From NCBI GenBank assembly GCA_027063545.1, contig JAMORN010000187.1, forward strand, positions 1 to 5,289: a stretch of DNA of 5,289 nucleotides, written 5' to 3'. Every line of letters begins with the position of its first letter. Position 1 is the stretch's first letter. Under the pieces are notes generated by a model, which was given only the letters and a program-made list of their open reading frames with translations, had not been told where the DNA came from and ran no database searches. The position numbers were made by a program, and so were the translations under genes. This DNA is from a bacterium (lineage in GTDB: Bacteria > JAMORN01). Shown in pieces: positions 1-5,289 of the stretch.

Positions 1-1152
1 GCATTGCTTAAAAATATAGACAATCCAGATTTTATGAGAGAATATTATCGTCAAATAGCATGGGTTGCTGATAAATCAAAGGGTTTAAAACCAATCTTTG
101 TAATAGAACCAGATACATGGGGATATTTTCTAAAGGCAAAATTTCACGATGATTCTATAAAGTACAATGAAGCAACAGTGCATGCACATGTTAACGATTT
201 AGGAGAAGGTTATGAGTATCTTTCTGATTTACCCAATAATCTCCAAGGAGTTGCAAGAGGAATTATAAGAACTATTAGAAAGTATGCTCCAGATGCTTAT
301 GTAGGATTTCATGTTAATACATGGGCTGTCTGGGTTGGGGGACTTATTAGTGGAATTTATGATTCTGATAATGCTAATGGCTTAGTATATTGGGATTCTT
401 TAGATATAGCTTACAGTGCTCAAATAAATGCAAAGTTTTACAAATCTCTTTTAGGAGATGAAGATAGAGGAGATTTTATAGTAGTAGAAAAATATGGTCT
501 TGATGCAGGAGTTGCTGGAGAAGCTTACTACTGGGGCGACAAAGAGATGGAAAAATATTTGTATTGGTGTAGTATTCTTTCAGATAGTTTAGATTTGCCA
601 TTATTAGGTTGGCAAATTCCTATAGGTCATTTAGGACTTCCAAACACAACAGATAGTTATGAAGATACTTTTATGCCATATTTTTTTAATCATGTAAATG
701 ATTTTATAAAAGTGGGTTTTATTGGAATTTTAGCGGGTCAGGGACTTCCTGCAGGTACTGACTATTCAACTTCCCCAGAATGGGGGGATCAAGGATGGCT
801 TTTTTCTAAATTAGTTGAATTTGATAAGGGAAGACCTTATTTGAGGGCATTATCTATTAATAAACAACAAGCAACATTCTCCATTTCAAAGAATATTAAT
901 ATTGATATATATCCAAATCCATTTAATCCTCAAACAACAATATATTTAAATAATTTAAAATTAGGAGGAAAAATATTTGTAGCTATATATGATATAAAAG
1001 GAAAGCTTTTACAGAGACTATATAAGGGGAAGATTAACAGCAAAGATTTAAAATTAACTTGGAATGGAGAAAGTTTTTCCTCAGGAGTATATTTTGTAAA
1101 AGTAAAATATAATGGTAATGATATATCCAAAAAAATGGTTTTAATTAAATAA
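1..1152 (+). CDS. Secreted glycosidase-like protein with T9SS sorting domain (5' partial)
   Basis: The reading frame is open from the first base (Ala-Leu-Leu-Lys), so the gene continues to the left; the TTG at 4 has no visible support as a start. Of 383 visible residues, about 1-285 look like a (beta/alpha)8-barrel enzyme. Hydrophobic strands end in polar or acidic residues: PIFVIEPDTWGY (E36, D38), VGFHVNTWAVW, FIVVEKYGLDAG (E163, D168), LLGWQIPIGHLG and GFIGILAGQG. The many Trp, Tyr, Asp and Glu residues near strand ends suit a carbohydrate-active enzyme. IEPD recalls acid-bearing strands of cellulase-type barrels, but I cannot assign a GH family. Residues 299-383 are a type A T9SS sorting domain, so the protein should be exported across the outer membrane. 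The signal peptide would lie in the missing N-terminus. Stop is TAA; the GH18 gene follows after 14 nt, implying co-transcription. The enzyme fold is inferred; the sorting domain is clear. Confidence 0.85.
   Translation, partial: ALLKNIDNPDFMREYYRQIAWVADKSKGLKPIFVIEPDTWGYFLKAKFHDDSIKYNEATVHAHVNDLGEGYEYLSDLPNNLQGVARGIIRTIRKYAPDAYVGFHVNTWAVWVGGLISGIYDSDNANGLVYWDSLDIAYSAQINAKFYKSLLGDEDRGDFIVVEKYGLDAGVAGEAYYWGDKEMEKYLYWCSILSDSLDLPLLGWQIPIGHLGLPNTTDSYEDTFMPYFFNHVNDFIKVGFIGILAGQGLPAGTDYSTSPEWGDQGWLFSKLVEFDKGRPYLRALSINKQQATFSISKNINIDIYPNPFNPQTTIYLNNLKLGGKIFVAIYDIKGKLLQRLYKGKINSKDLKLTWNGESFSSGVYFVKVKYNGNDISKKMVLIK
895..1149 (+). other. Type A T9SS C-terminal sorting domain of the first cargo protein
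   Basis: The last 85 residues carry the hallmarks of the Ig-like sorting domain recognised by the type IX secretion machinery. They are the opening strand INIDIYPNPFNP, a central VAIYDIKGK strand-turn, TWNGESFSSGVYFVKV, and a KKMVLIK terminus. In known T9SS cargo this domain is removed after outer-membrane translocation. It matches the domain of the neighbouring GH18 protein almost motif for motif. Confidence 0.9.
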
Positions 1153-1166
1153 AAAGGAGAGGAAAT

Positions 1167-2918
1167 ATGAGAGAAAAATTTAAACAATTATTAATTATTA
1201 TGGTCATATTATTATTAATTAATACTTATAGTTATTCACAAACATCAAAGAATTTAACAAAAGAAGTATGTGGATATTTTGTATATTGGGGACCTGATAA
1301 CAATTCATTTAAATCTCTTCAAGAAAATCAAGATGTATTAACACAAATTTCAATAGGTATATATAGACTTATGCCTGATGGAGTAACATTAGGATATCAA
1401 GAATATATTTCTGATAGTGTTATAAATGAAGTATTAAAAATGGCTAGAGAATATAATATTAAAACATTTGCTATGTTACAAAACTATAATCCAGATATTC
1501 AAAATTCAATAAATCCAGAAATTCAAGGTGATTTTGATAGTAAAGCTTTACAAACATTAGTAAGTAGTGCTCAAAATAGAACAGAACATATAAAACAAAT
1601 AATGGCAGAAGTAAGAAAATGGGATTATGATGGCATTGAAGTAGATTATGAACAGATGGCTTTGGATGTGAATACTGGAGAGCAGTATAAAGATGATTTT
1701 ACAGCATTTGTTAGAGAACTTGCTGATTCTTTACATGCTATAGGAAAAGAAATAGCTATAGCAGTACATCCAAAATTTAAAGATGAGGCAACATGGGGAG
1801 GTCCAGCAGCACAGGATTATGCTGTTTTATATGAGATTGTTGATCATTTTAGAATAATGACATATGATTTTAGTTGGTCTATTTCAGCACCAGGAGCAAT
1901 AGCTCCTTATAGATTTGTTAAAGATGTGTTAAGTTATACAGTATTAACAGGTACTTATCCAAATCATAGAGAGGAATTTAATATTACCCATGATGGACAA
2001 GAGTATTCATGTTTAGGATTAGGGGGAGATAAAGTATATATGGGAGTAGCTTTTTATGGTTATGATTGGTATAAGTGGGATCCTGGACTTTATGTTGGAG
2101 ATCCTGATCATGACCCATGGTGGGGAGATGGTGTTTGTAAAGCTTATCCTTATGATGCTTCTAAAAATACAGGAAGGAGTGATGCTAGAACATGGGAGGA
2201 AATCCAAGAAATACTAAATACTTATAATATAACACCTGTTTATGAACTTCCAGCTAGAGAACTTCATAAATACTATTGGGGAGATTATGGAAATATGTTA
2301 AATTCTGATCCAACTTATGGATATGCTGCTGGTGGTATTGATTATATAGGAAAAGTAGGGTATTTTGTGTATCCATGTGATACAGGAACGGTTCACTATG
2401 ATTGGAAATCTTCCCAATATTATAATCCTAAATATCCAGATCCTTTTGAAGAGTTTGCTAATCAAAAAGTAAGAAAGGTTTACTTTGAAGATCATATAAC
2501 AATAGCTCAAAAATTAGCACTTGTAGATACATTTAATATAAGAGGTATTTCTATTTGGAGATTAGGAGGAGAAGATCCAGAAAATTGGAATACTATTTGG
2601 AATTATTTTGGTGTTGGTGAAAGACAACAACAAGTTAAAAATAATAAAATAGAAAAAAATATTTCCATAAATATATATCCAAATCCATTTAATCCAGTTT
2701 CTAATATAGATATAAAAGGTATAGATATAAATAAAAATTTAAAAGTCTCAGTTTATGATATAAACGGAAAGATGATTTCACAATTATATAATGGTATTAT
2801 TAAAAGTAAAAATATTAGATTTTCATGGAATGGAGAGAAATTTTCATCAGGTGTCTATTTTGTAAAGGTAATAAATGGAAATAATATAATAACTAAGAAA
2901 ATGATTTTAATGAAATAA
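1167..2918 (+). CDS. Secreted GH18 family glycoside hydrolase (chitinase / peptidoglycan hydrolase-like) with T9SS sorting domain
   Basis: This 583-residue protein starts at an ATG preceded by AAGGAGAGG (1154-1162). Residues 1-24 form a signal peptide: MREKFKQ, an LLIIMVILLLI core, then SYS before Gln25. The GH18 barrel covers about residues 32-485. The catalytic strand is YDGIEVDYE, with general acid E162 and assisting D160; the first Asp of the usual DxDxE is replaced by E158. MTYD (231-234) gives the substrate-binding Tyr233 and Asp234. KVYMGVAFYGYDW is the next barrel strand, followed by an insertion. GISIWRLGGEDPENW, with W464, is the closing strand. That ending and FYGYDW resemble the YaaH/SleL-type branch of GH18, so the substrate could be chitin or peptidoglycan-derived glycans; the endo or exo mode cannot be read from sequence. 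A polar linker (about 483-497) leads to the sorting domain at 498-583. A terminator 46 nt after the stop closes the unit. Confidence 0.93.
   Translation: MREKFKQLLIIMVILLLINTYSYSQTSKNLTKEVCGYFVYWGPDNNSFKSLQENQDVLTQISIGIYRLMPDGVTLGYQEYISDSVINEVLKMAREYNIKTFAMLQNYNPDIQNSINPEIQGDFDSKALQTLVSSAQNRTEHIKQIMAEVRKWDYDGIEVDYEQMALDVNTGEQYKDDFTAFVRELADSLHAIGKEIAIAVHPKFKDEATWGGPAAQDYAVLYEIVDHFRIMTYDFSWSISAPGAIAPYRFVKDVLSYTVLTGTYPNHREEFNITHDGQEYSCLGLGGDKVYMGVAFYGYDWYKWDPGLYVGDPDHDPWWGDGVCKAYPYDASKNTGRSDARTWEEIQEILNTYNITPVYELPARELHKYYWGDYGNMLNSDPTYGYAAGGIDYIGKVGYFVYPCDTGTVHYDWKSSQYYNPKYPDPFEEFANQKVRKVYFEDHITIAQKLALVDTFNIRGISIWRLGGEDPENWNTIWNYFGVGERQQQVKNNKIEKNISINIYPNPFNPVSNIDIKGIDINKNLKVSVYDINGKMISQLYNGIIKSKNIRFSWNGEKFSSGVYFVKVINGNNIITKKMILMK
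2658..2915 (+). other. Type A T9SS C-terminal sorting domain of the GH18 protein
   Basis: Residues 498-583 run from NISINIYPNPFNP through VSVYDINGK and SWNGEKFSSGVYFVKV to KKMILMK at the stop codon, the standard layout of a type A sorting domain. The stretch at 2671-2695 is identical base for base to 905-929 in the upstream gene, so the two domains are close paralogues at DNA level. Confidence 0.9.
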
Positions 2919-2964
2919 TAATTTTATATCCCCTCCTTATTCATTGTTTACAGACTCTCTATTG

Positions 2965-3000
2965 CCCTCCAAATTCTTGGAGGGTTATTTTTTTTTGTTT
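2965..3000 (+). terminator. Rho-independent terminator of the GH18 unit
   Basis: A perfect 8-bp inverted repeat, CCCTCCAA (2965-2972) and TTGGAGGG (2977-2984), encloses the tetraloop ATTC. It is followed by a T-rich tract (2985-3000, nearly all T). The stem contains six G-C pairs in an otherwise AT-rich region. There is no T tract on the opposite strand, so it acts on plus-strand transcription, ending the unit whose last gene stops at 2918. Confidence 0.93.
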
Positions 3001-3003
3001 TTA

Positions 3004-3629
3004 CTCGATTTGTTAATGGGATATAATAAAGAAACAGCAGATATCACAATTTATTATCTTGAAACAAAAGATTATGAAATTTTTGTATTTAATGGGTATG
3101 CAAATTTAACTTTACCAAGCTCAGTATAGTATGAAAATAAAATAATATTTTCTTCTTCAAAATATCCTTACGATGAAATTTATTATAAGGATTATGAGAC
3201 TCTAGAAGAATATCAACTTACTAACAGAAAAGAGTATATGGCTTATGAGCCTTCATGGTCACCAGATTGTAATAGATCAAGAGGATAATGGTGTGATTAT
3301 ATATTCCATTGACAGATCCTAATGATGATTGATGGGTTATGGATAAAAGTGGCGAGAATAAAAGAAAGATTACAACAGGGATAGGAGATAAAATATATAG
3401 TTAATATTGAAATTTTTATTTATATAATAACCTTAAGTTGGTATTTATGATATAAATGGAACATTTGTAAAAAAATTATATGATAATAAAGTTATAAAAA
3501 GAGATATTAAATTAGTCTATAACAGTAAAGATTTACCATCAGGTTTATATATACTTAAAATAAAGAAACATAACAGAAGAATTATTTTCAAGAGATTACT
3601 ATTATTAAAGATTACTATTATTAAAATAA
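3004..3629 (+). pseudogene. Decayed 3' part of a secreted TolB/PD40-like beta-propeller protein with T9SS sorting domain
   Basis: Protein-like segments continue collinearly across three forward frames. Frame 1 (3004-3267) reads GYNKETADITIYYLETKDY, then NLTLPSSV, a TAG stop at 3127, YENKIIFSSSKYPYDEIYY, and YMAYEPSWSPD (3235-3267), a typical PD40/TolB-like motif. Frame 2 continues with IDQEDNGVIIYSIDRS and TAA at 3320. Frame 3 gives NDD, TGA at 3330, then WVMDKSGENKRKITTG, again a TolB-type repeat ending, with TAA at 3402. Frame 2 resumes at 3437 with VGIYDINGTFVKKLYD and later LPSGLYILKIKKHN...LLLLK, the end of a sorting domain. At least two in-frame stops and several frameshifts mean no product. 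The 5' part with signal peptide is absent; recognisable sequence begins right after the GH18 terminator. The PD40 assignment is inferred from motif resemblance; decay is direct observation. Assembly error is possible but would need many independent mistakes. Confidence 0.8.
3593..3624 (+). repeat. Perfect 16-bp tandem duplication at the pseudogene end
   Basis: AGATTACTATTATTAA occurs twice without a gap (3593-3608 and 3609-3624). Because 16 is not a multiple of three, the second copy shifts the frame. Removing one copy makes the frame read RLLLLK followed at once by TAA (3627-3629), the expected end of a T9SS sorting domain. With both copies the frame runs on to a TGA at 3671, into the convergent regulator gene. 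Confidence 0.95.
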
Positions 3630-3633
3630 TTTT

Positions 3634-4011
3634 TTATGAAATTGATTCTATAATATTTTTCATAACCTCTTGATCTATAGGTTTTACAATATATAAGGTT
3701 GCACCTGCTAAAAAGCCTTTTTTTCTATCAGTTTCTGAATTTAAAGTAGTAACAAAAACAATAGGTGTAAGTTTATAATTTTCATAACTTCTTAATTTTT
3801 TTACAAATTCATATCCATCCATAACAGGCATGTTAATATCAGATAATATTAGATCATACTGCTTTTTTAAACATTTTTCCAAAGCTTCCATTCCATTTTC
3901 TGCCATGTCTACATCAAATCCAAAACTTCTAAGAAGTGATGAATGATATATTCTTATAGTTAATGAATCATCAACAACAAGAGCTTGTTTTTTTCTTTTA
4001 GAAGAACTCAT
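3634..4011 (-). CDS. Single-domain CheY-like response regulator
   Basis: This 125-residue protein is a stand-alone receiver domain with no output domain. The acidic pair is D14/D15 (ALVVDDS). The phospho-acceptor is D58 (DLILSDINMPVMDG), the switch Thr is T88 (PIVFVTT), and the conserved lysine is K110 (YIVKPI). All residues for Mg2+ binding and phosphorylation are present, so it should accept phosphate from a CheA-type histidine kinase, which is not in the window. I chose the ATG at 4011 because AAGGAGG (4018-4024) sits 6 nt before it; the frame is open up to an ATG at 4053, but that would add 14 residues lying within cheR and lacks this signal. The gene overlaps the end of cheR by 14 nt, implying coupled translation. 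Whether it drives a flagellar motor, gliding, pili or another output cannot be told. It is basic at the N-terminus (SSSKRKK). Confidence 0.93.
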   Translation of the reverse strand: MSSSKRKKQALVVDDSLTIRIYHSSLLRSFGFDVDMAENGMEALEKCLKKQYDLILSDINMPVMDGYEFVKKLRSYENYKLTPIVFVTTLNSETDRKKGFLAGATLYIVKPIDQEVMKNIIESIS

Positions 4012-4816
4012 CTTCTTCCTCCTTAATAGGTTTTTTATACACAATAGCATCATTTATTTTTACAGGTTCAAATAAAGAAGAAATTCCACTTAAACTTTCA
4101 GCATGTCCTAAAAATAAATAGCCTCCACCTACTAAAATATCGTATAAATTATTAACAGCTTTAATTTTTGCTGGTCTATCAAAATATATAAGGAGATTTT
4201 TGCAAAATATATACTGAAACTTTCCTAAAGATTTTATAAATCTCTCATCTAAAATATTTCCTTCATAAAATTTCACATATTTTTTTATATTATCTTTTAT
4301 TTTGAATGTGTTATTATCTATAATGTCAAAATATTTATTAAGATATGCTTCAGGAAGTTTAGAGACACTTCTATAATTATATAAACCTTCTTTTGCCTTT
4401 TTTAGAGCATTAATATCTATATCTACAGCTGTAATAGAAAAAGGTCTAAATCCTAATACCTCTTTTAATACAATAGCTATAGAATAAGGTTCTTCTCCTG
4501 TAGAAGATGGTATGCTTAATACTCTAATAGGAGATCCTAAATTTTCAGTTTGTACTAAATATGCTAAAGCTTTAAGATGAAAAAATTCTCTATAAAAATA
4601 TGTTTCATTAACAGTTACTTTAGATATAAATTCTTTTAAAACCATCTTATCTGTTTTTAACATAACTAAATAATCTTTTAGAGAATCTATACCTAACTCC
4701 AGCATATGTTCCTTTATTCTAATCTCTAAAAAATATTTTTTATTGTCAGGAATAGTAATTCCTGTATTATCATATACTATTTTTTTAAATTGTTCAAAGT
4801 AGTAATTTGTTAGCAT
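3998..4816 (-). CDS. cheR: CheR-type chemoreceptor glutamate methyltransferase
   Basis: CheR transfers methyl groups from S-adenosylmethionine to glutamates of methyl-accepting chemotaxis proteins, setting receptor adaptation in the cytoplasm. The 272 residues match the usual length. An all-alpha N-terminal domain (about 1-75) is followed by the SAM-binding methyltransferase fold. Signature motifs are VNETYFYRE (69-77), with the conserved Arg76; SSTGEEPYS (104-112), the SAM-binding loop; AVDID (130-134), the acidic SAM-ribose position; IFCKNLLIYFD (203-213), normally CRNVxIYF, here with Lys206 for Arg; and GGYLFLGHAESL (231-242). The ATG at 4816 has AAGGA 8 nt upstream, at the end of the preceding HEAT gene, whose stop is 5 nt away. 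The 3' end overlaps the response regulator gene by 14 nt. No TPR or receptor-tethering extension is present, only an acidic tail. cheB, cheA, cheW and receptor genes are not visible. Confidence 0.96.
   Translation of the reverse strand: MLTNYYFEQFKKIVYDNTGITIPDNKKYFLEIRIKEHMLELGIDSLKDYLVMLKTDKMVLKEFISKVTVNETYFYREFFHLKALAYLVQTENLGSPIRVLSIPSSTGEEPYSIAIVLKEVLGFRPFSITAVDIDINALKKAKEGLYNYRSVSKLPEAYLNKYFDIIDNNTFKIKDNIKKYVKFYEGNILDERFIKSLGKFQYIFCKNLLIYFDRPAKIKAVNNLYDILVGGGYLFLGHAESLSGISSLFEPVKINDAIVYKKPIKEEEDEFF
4018..4024 (-). promoter_or_regulatory. Shine-Dalgarno site of the response regulator, inside the cheR coding sequence
   Basis: Read on the minus strand this is AAGGAGG, a near-perfect anti-16S match, followed by AAGAAG and ATG. 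It decides the start at 4011. It lies in the last codons of cheR, so the purine-rich bases also encode that protein's acidic tail (KEEEDEFF). Confidence 0.88.
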
Positions 4817-4821
4817 ATAGA

Positions 4822-5289
4822 CTATCCTTGTCTATTTTTTAATTCTTGTGCTATTTTCAAATCATCTTCTACAACTTTTTCATTCATACCTATTTTTCTT
4901 GCATTTTCTTTTGCCTCTTCAATTATACTCTTATCACCTAAATAAATTAATATTTTATAAATCCAGTATTTAATATTTTCATCTTTAATACTTTTTAATT
5001 TTTCTTTTAATATAAATATAAATTTATTATCAAATAAATTGCCATAAATAATTAAAGATGCAATGGTAGATACAGCATATAAACTTTTAAATTCTTCTTT
5101 TTCTAGAACATTTTTTAATATATCAATTACTTTTTCTCTATATTTAGAGAAATTAGATAAATATTCAATAGCAGAATATTTTACATTAGGATTTTCATCA
5201 TTAATAAGTTTTTTTAAAGCCTCTAAAGCCTTTTCTGTTTTTATTTCTTTTAATATATCCAGTCCATACTTTCTAATATTAAAATCTTC
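4822..5289 (-). CDS. HEAT-repeat protein (5' partial)
   Basis: The frame is open from the right window edge to TAG at 4822-4824, giving the last 155 residues; the start lies outside. It consists of paired amphipathic helices of HEAT/PBS-lyase type. The clearest repeat is KALEALKKLINDENPNVKYSAIEYLSNF, with the NPNVKYSAIEYL turn and second helix typical of HEAT_2 repeats. More degenerate helix pairs follow (EKVIDILKNVLEKEEFKSLYAVSTIASL, then FILKEKLKSIKDENIKYWIYKILIYLG). There is no catalytic motif, signal peptide or membrane segment in the visible part. HEAT arrays usually act as protein-binding scaffolds. Its stop codon is 5 nt from the cheR start and its final codons carry cheR's ribosome site, so the two are very probably co-translated and may work in the same chemosensory pathway; that functional link is inference. 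Confidence 0.88.
   Translation of the reverse strand, partial: EDFNIRKYGLDILKEIKTEKALEALKKLINDENPNVKYSAIEYLSNFSKYREKVIDILKNVLEKEEFKSLYAVSTIASLIIYGNLFDNKFIFILKEKLKSIKDENIKYWIYKILIYLGDKSIIEEAKENARKIGMNEKVVEDDLKIAQELKNRQG
4824..4829 (-). promoter_or_regulatory. Shine-Dalgarno site of cheR overlapping the HEAT gene stop
   Basis: On the minus strand CAAGGATAG contains both the ribosome site AAGGA and the TAG stop of the upstream gene, 8 nt before the cheR ATG. A ribosome ending on the HEAT gene would sit on the cheR start region, the usual layout for translational coupling. Confidence 0.75.

Noticed and set aside
930-1187. Minus-strand open frame of 85 codons
   Set aside because: It lies antisense to the sorting domain and GH18 start, has no family resemblance and no context; a shadow of the plus-strand genes.
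2019-2510. Two minus-strand open frames (2019-2207 and 2298-2510)
   Set aside because: Both are antisense inside the GH18 gene, low in complexity (rich in Ile and Ser), and have no ribosome sites.
2931-2984. Second CCCTCC (2931-2936) that could pair with GGAGGG of the terminator, as an antiterminator
   Set aside because: Only six bases match with a long loop, there is no intact downstream gene to regulate, and the 8-bp hairpin with tetraloop is far more stable.
2999-3027. Promoter-like TATAAT at 3022-3027 with a weak -35 candidate about 16 nt upstream
   Set aside because: TATAAT arises readily in such AT-rich DNA. The hexamer is within the decayed coding remnant, the -35 match is poor, and no intact plus-strand gene follows.
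2944-3129. Open frame of 61 codons starting at an ATG in 2944
   Set aside because: Its first third runs through the terminator hairpin and T tract, it has no ribosome site, and its second half is the first fragment of the pseudogene. It is not a separate gene.
3581-3630. ATTATTTT / AAAATAAT inverted repeat as a terminator between convergent units
   Set aside because: The stem is all A-T with a loop of over 30 nt, too weak to support; the 16-bp tandem repeat explains most of the local structure.
4012-4053. Upstream start (ATG at 4053) for the response regulator
   Set aside because: It would add 14 residues with no receiver homology and deepen the cheR overlap, while AAGGAGG sits ideally before the ATG at 4011.

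Overview
The window is strongly AT-rich throughout and codon use is heavily A/T-biased at third positions. Two plus-strand genes end in a C-terminal domain that opens with IYPNPFNP and closes on SSGVYFVKV...KKM-hydrophobic-K. This is the type A sorting domain of the type IX secretion system (T9SS), so the host is probably a Gram-negative bacterium of the Bacteroidota/FCB group. FNP-type domains of this kind are familiar from lineages such as Ignavibacteria, Cloacimonadota and Marinimicrobia. The phylum is an inference; nothing here fixes a genus. The chemotaxis genes on the other strand suggest a chemosensory pathway.

Left half (1-2918, plus strand): two T9SS cargo genes lie 14 nt apart and look like one transcription unit. 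The first has lost its 5' end at the window edge. It encodes a probable TIM-barrel, glycosidase-like enzyme of a family I cannot name. The second is a complete secreted GH18 enzyme with signal peptide, catalytic DxE motif, MTYD motif and sorting domain. A strong intrinsic terminator (2965-3000) closes the unit. Together they suggest an outer-surface or released polysaccharide-degrading pair.

Middle (3001-3633): no intact gene. It holds the decayed 3' part of a third T9SS cargo gene. Remnants of TolB/PD40-like beta-propeller repeats and a degraded sorting domain are scattered over all three forward frames with several stops. A perfect 16-bp tandem duplication at its very end has displaced what looks like the ancestral stop codon.

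Right half (3634-5289, minus strand): a tightly packed, probably translationally coupled cassette, read right to left. It comprises a HEAT-repeat protein (5' end beyond the window), a CheR-type chemoreceptor methyltransferase and a single-domain CheY-like response regulator. It converges on the pseudogene. No RNA genes, CRISPR arrays, insertion sequences or origins were seen.
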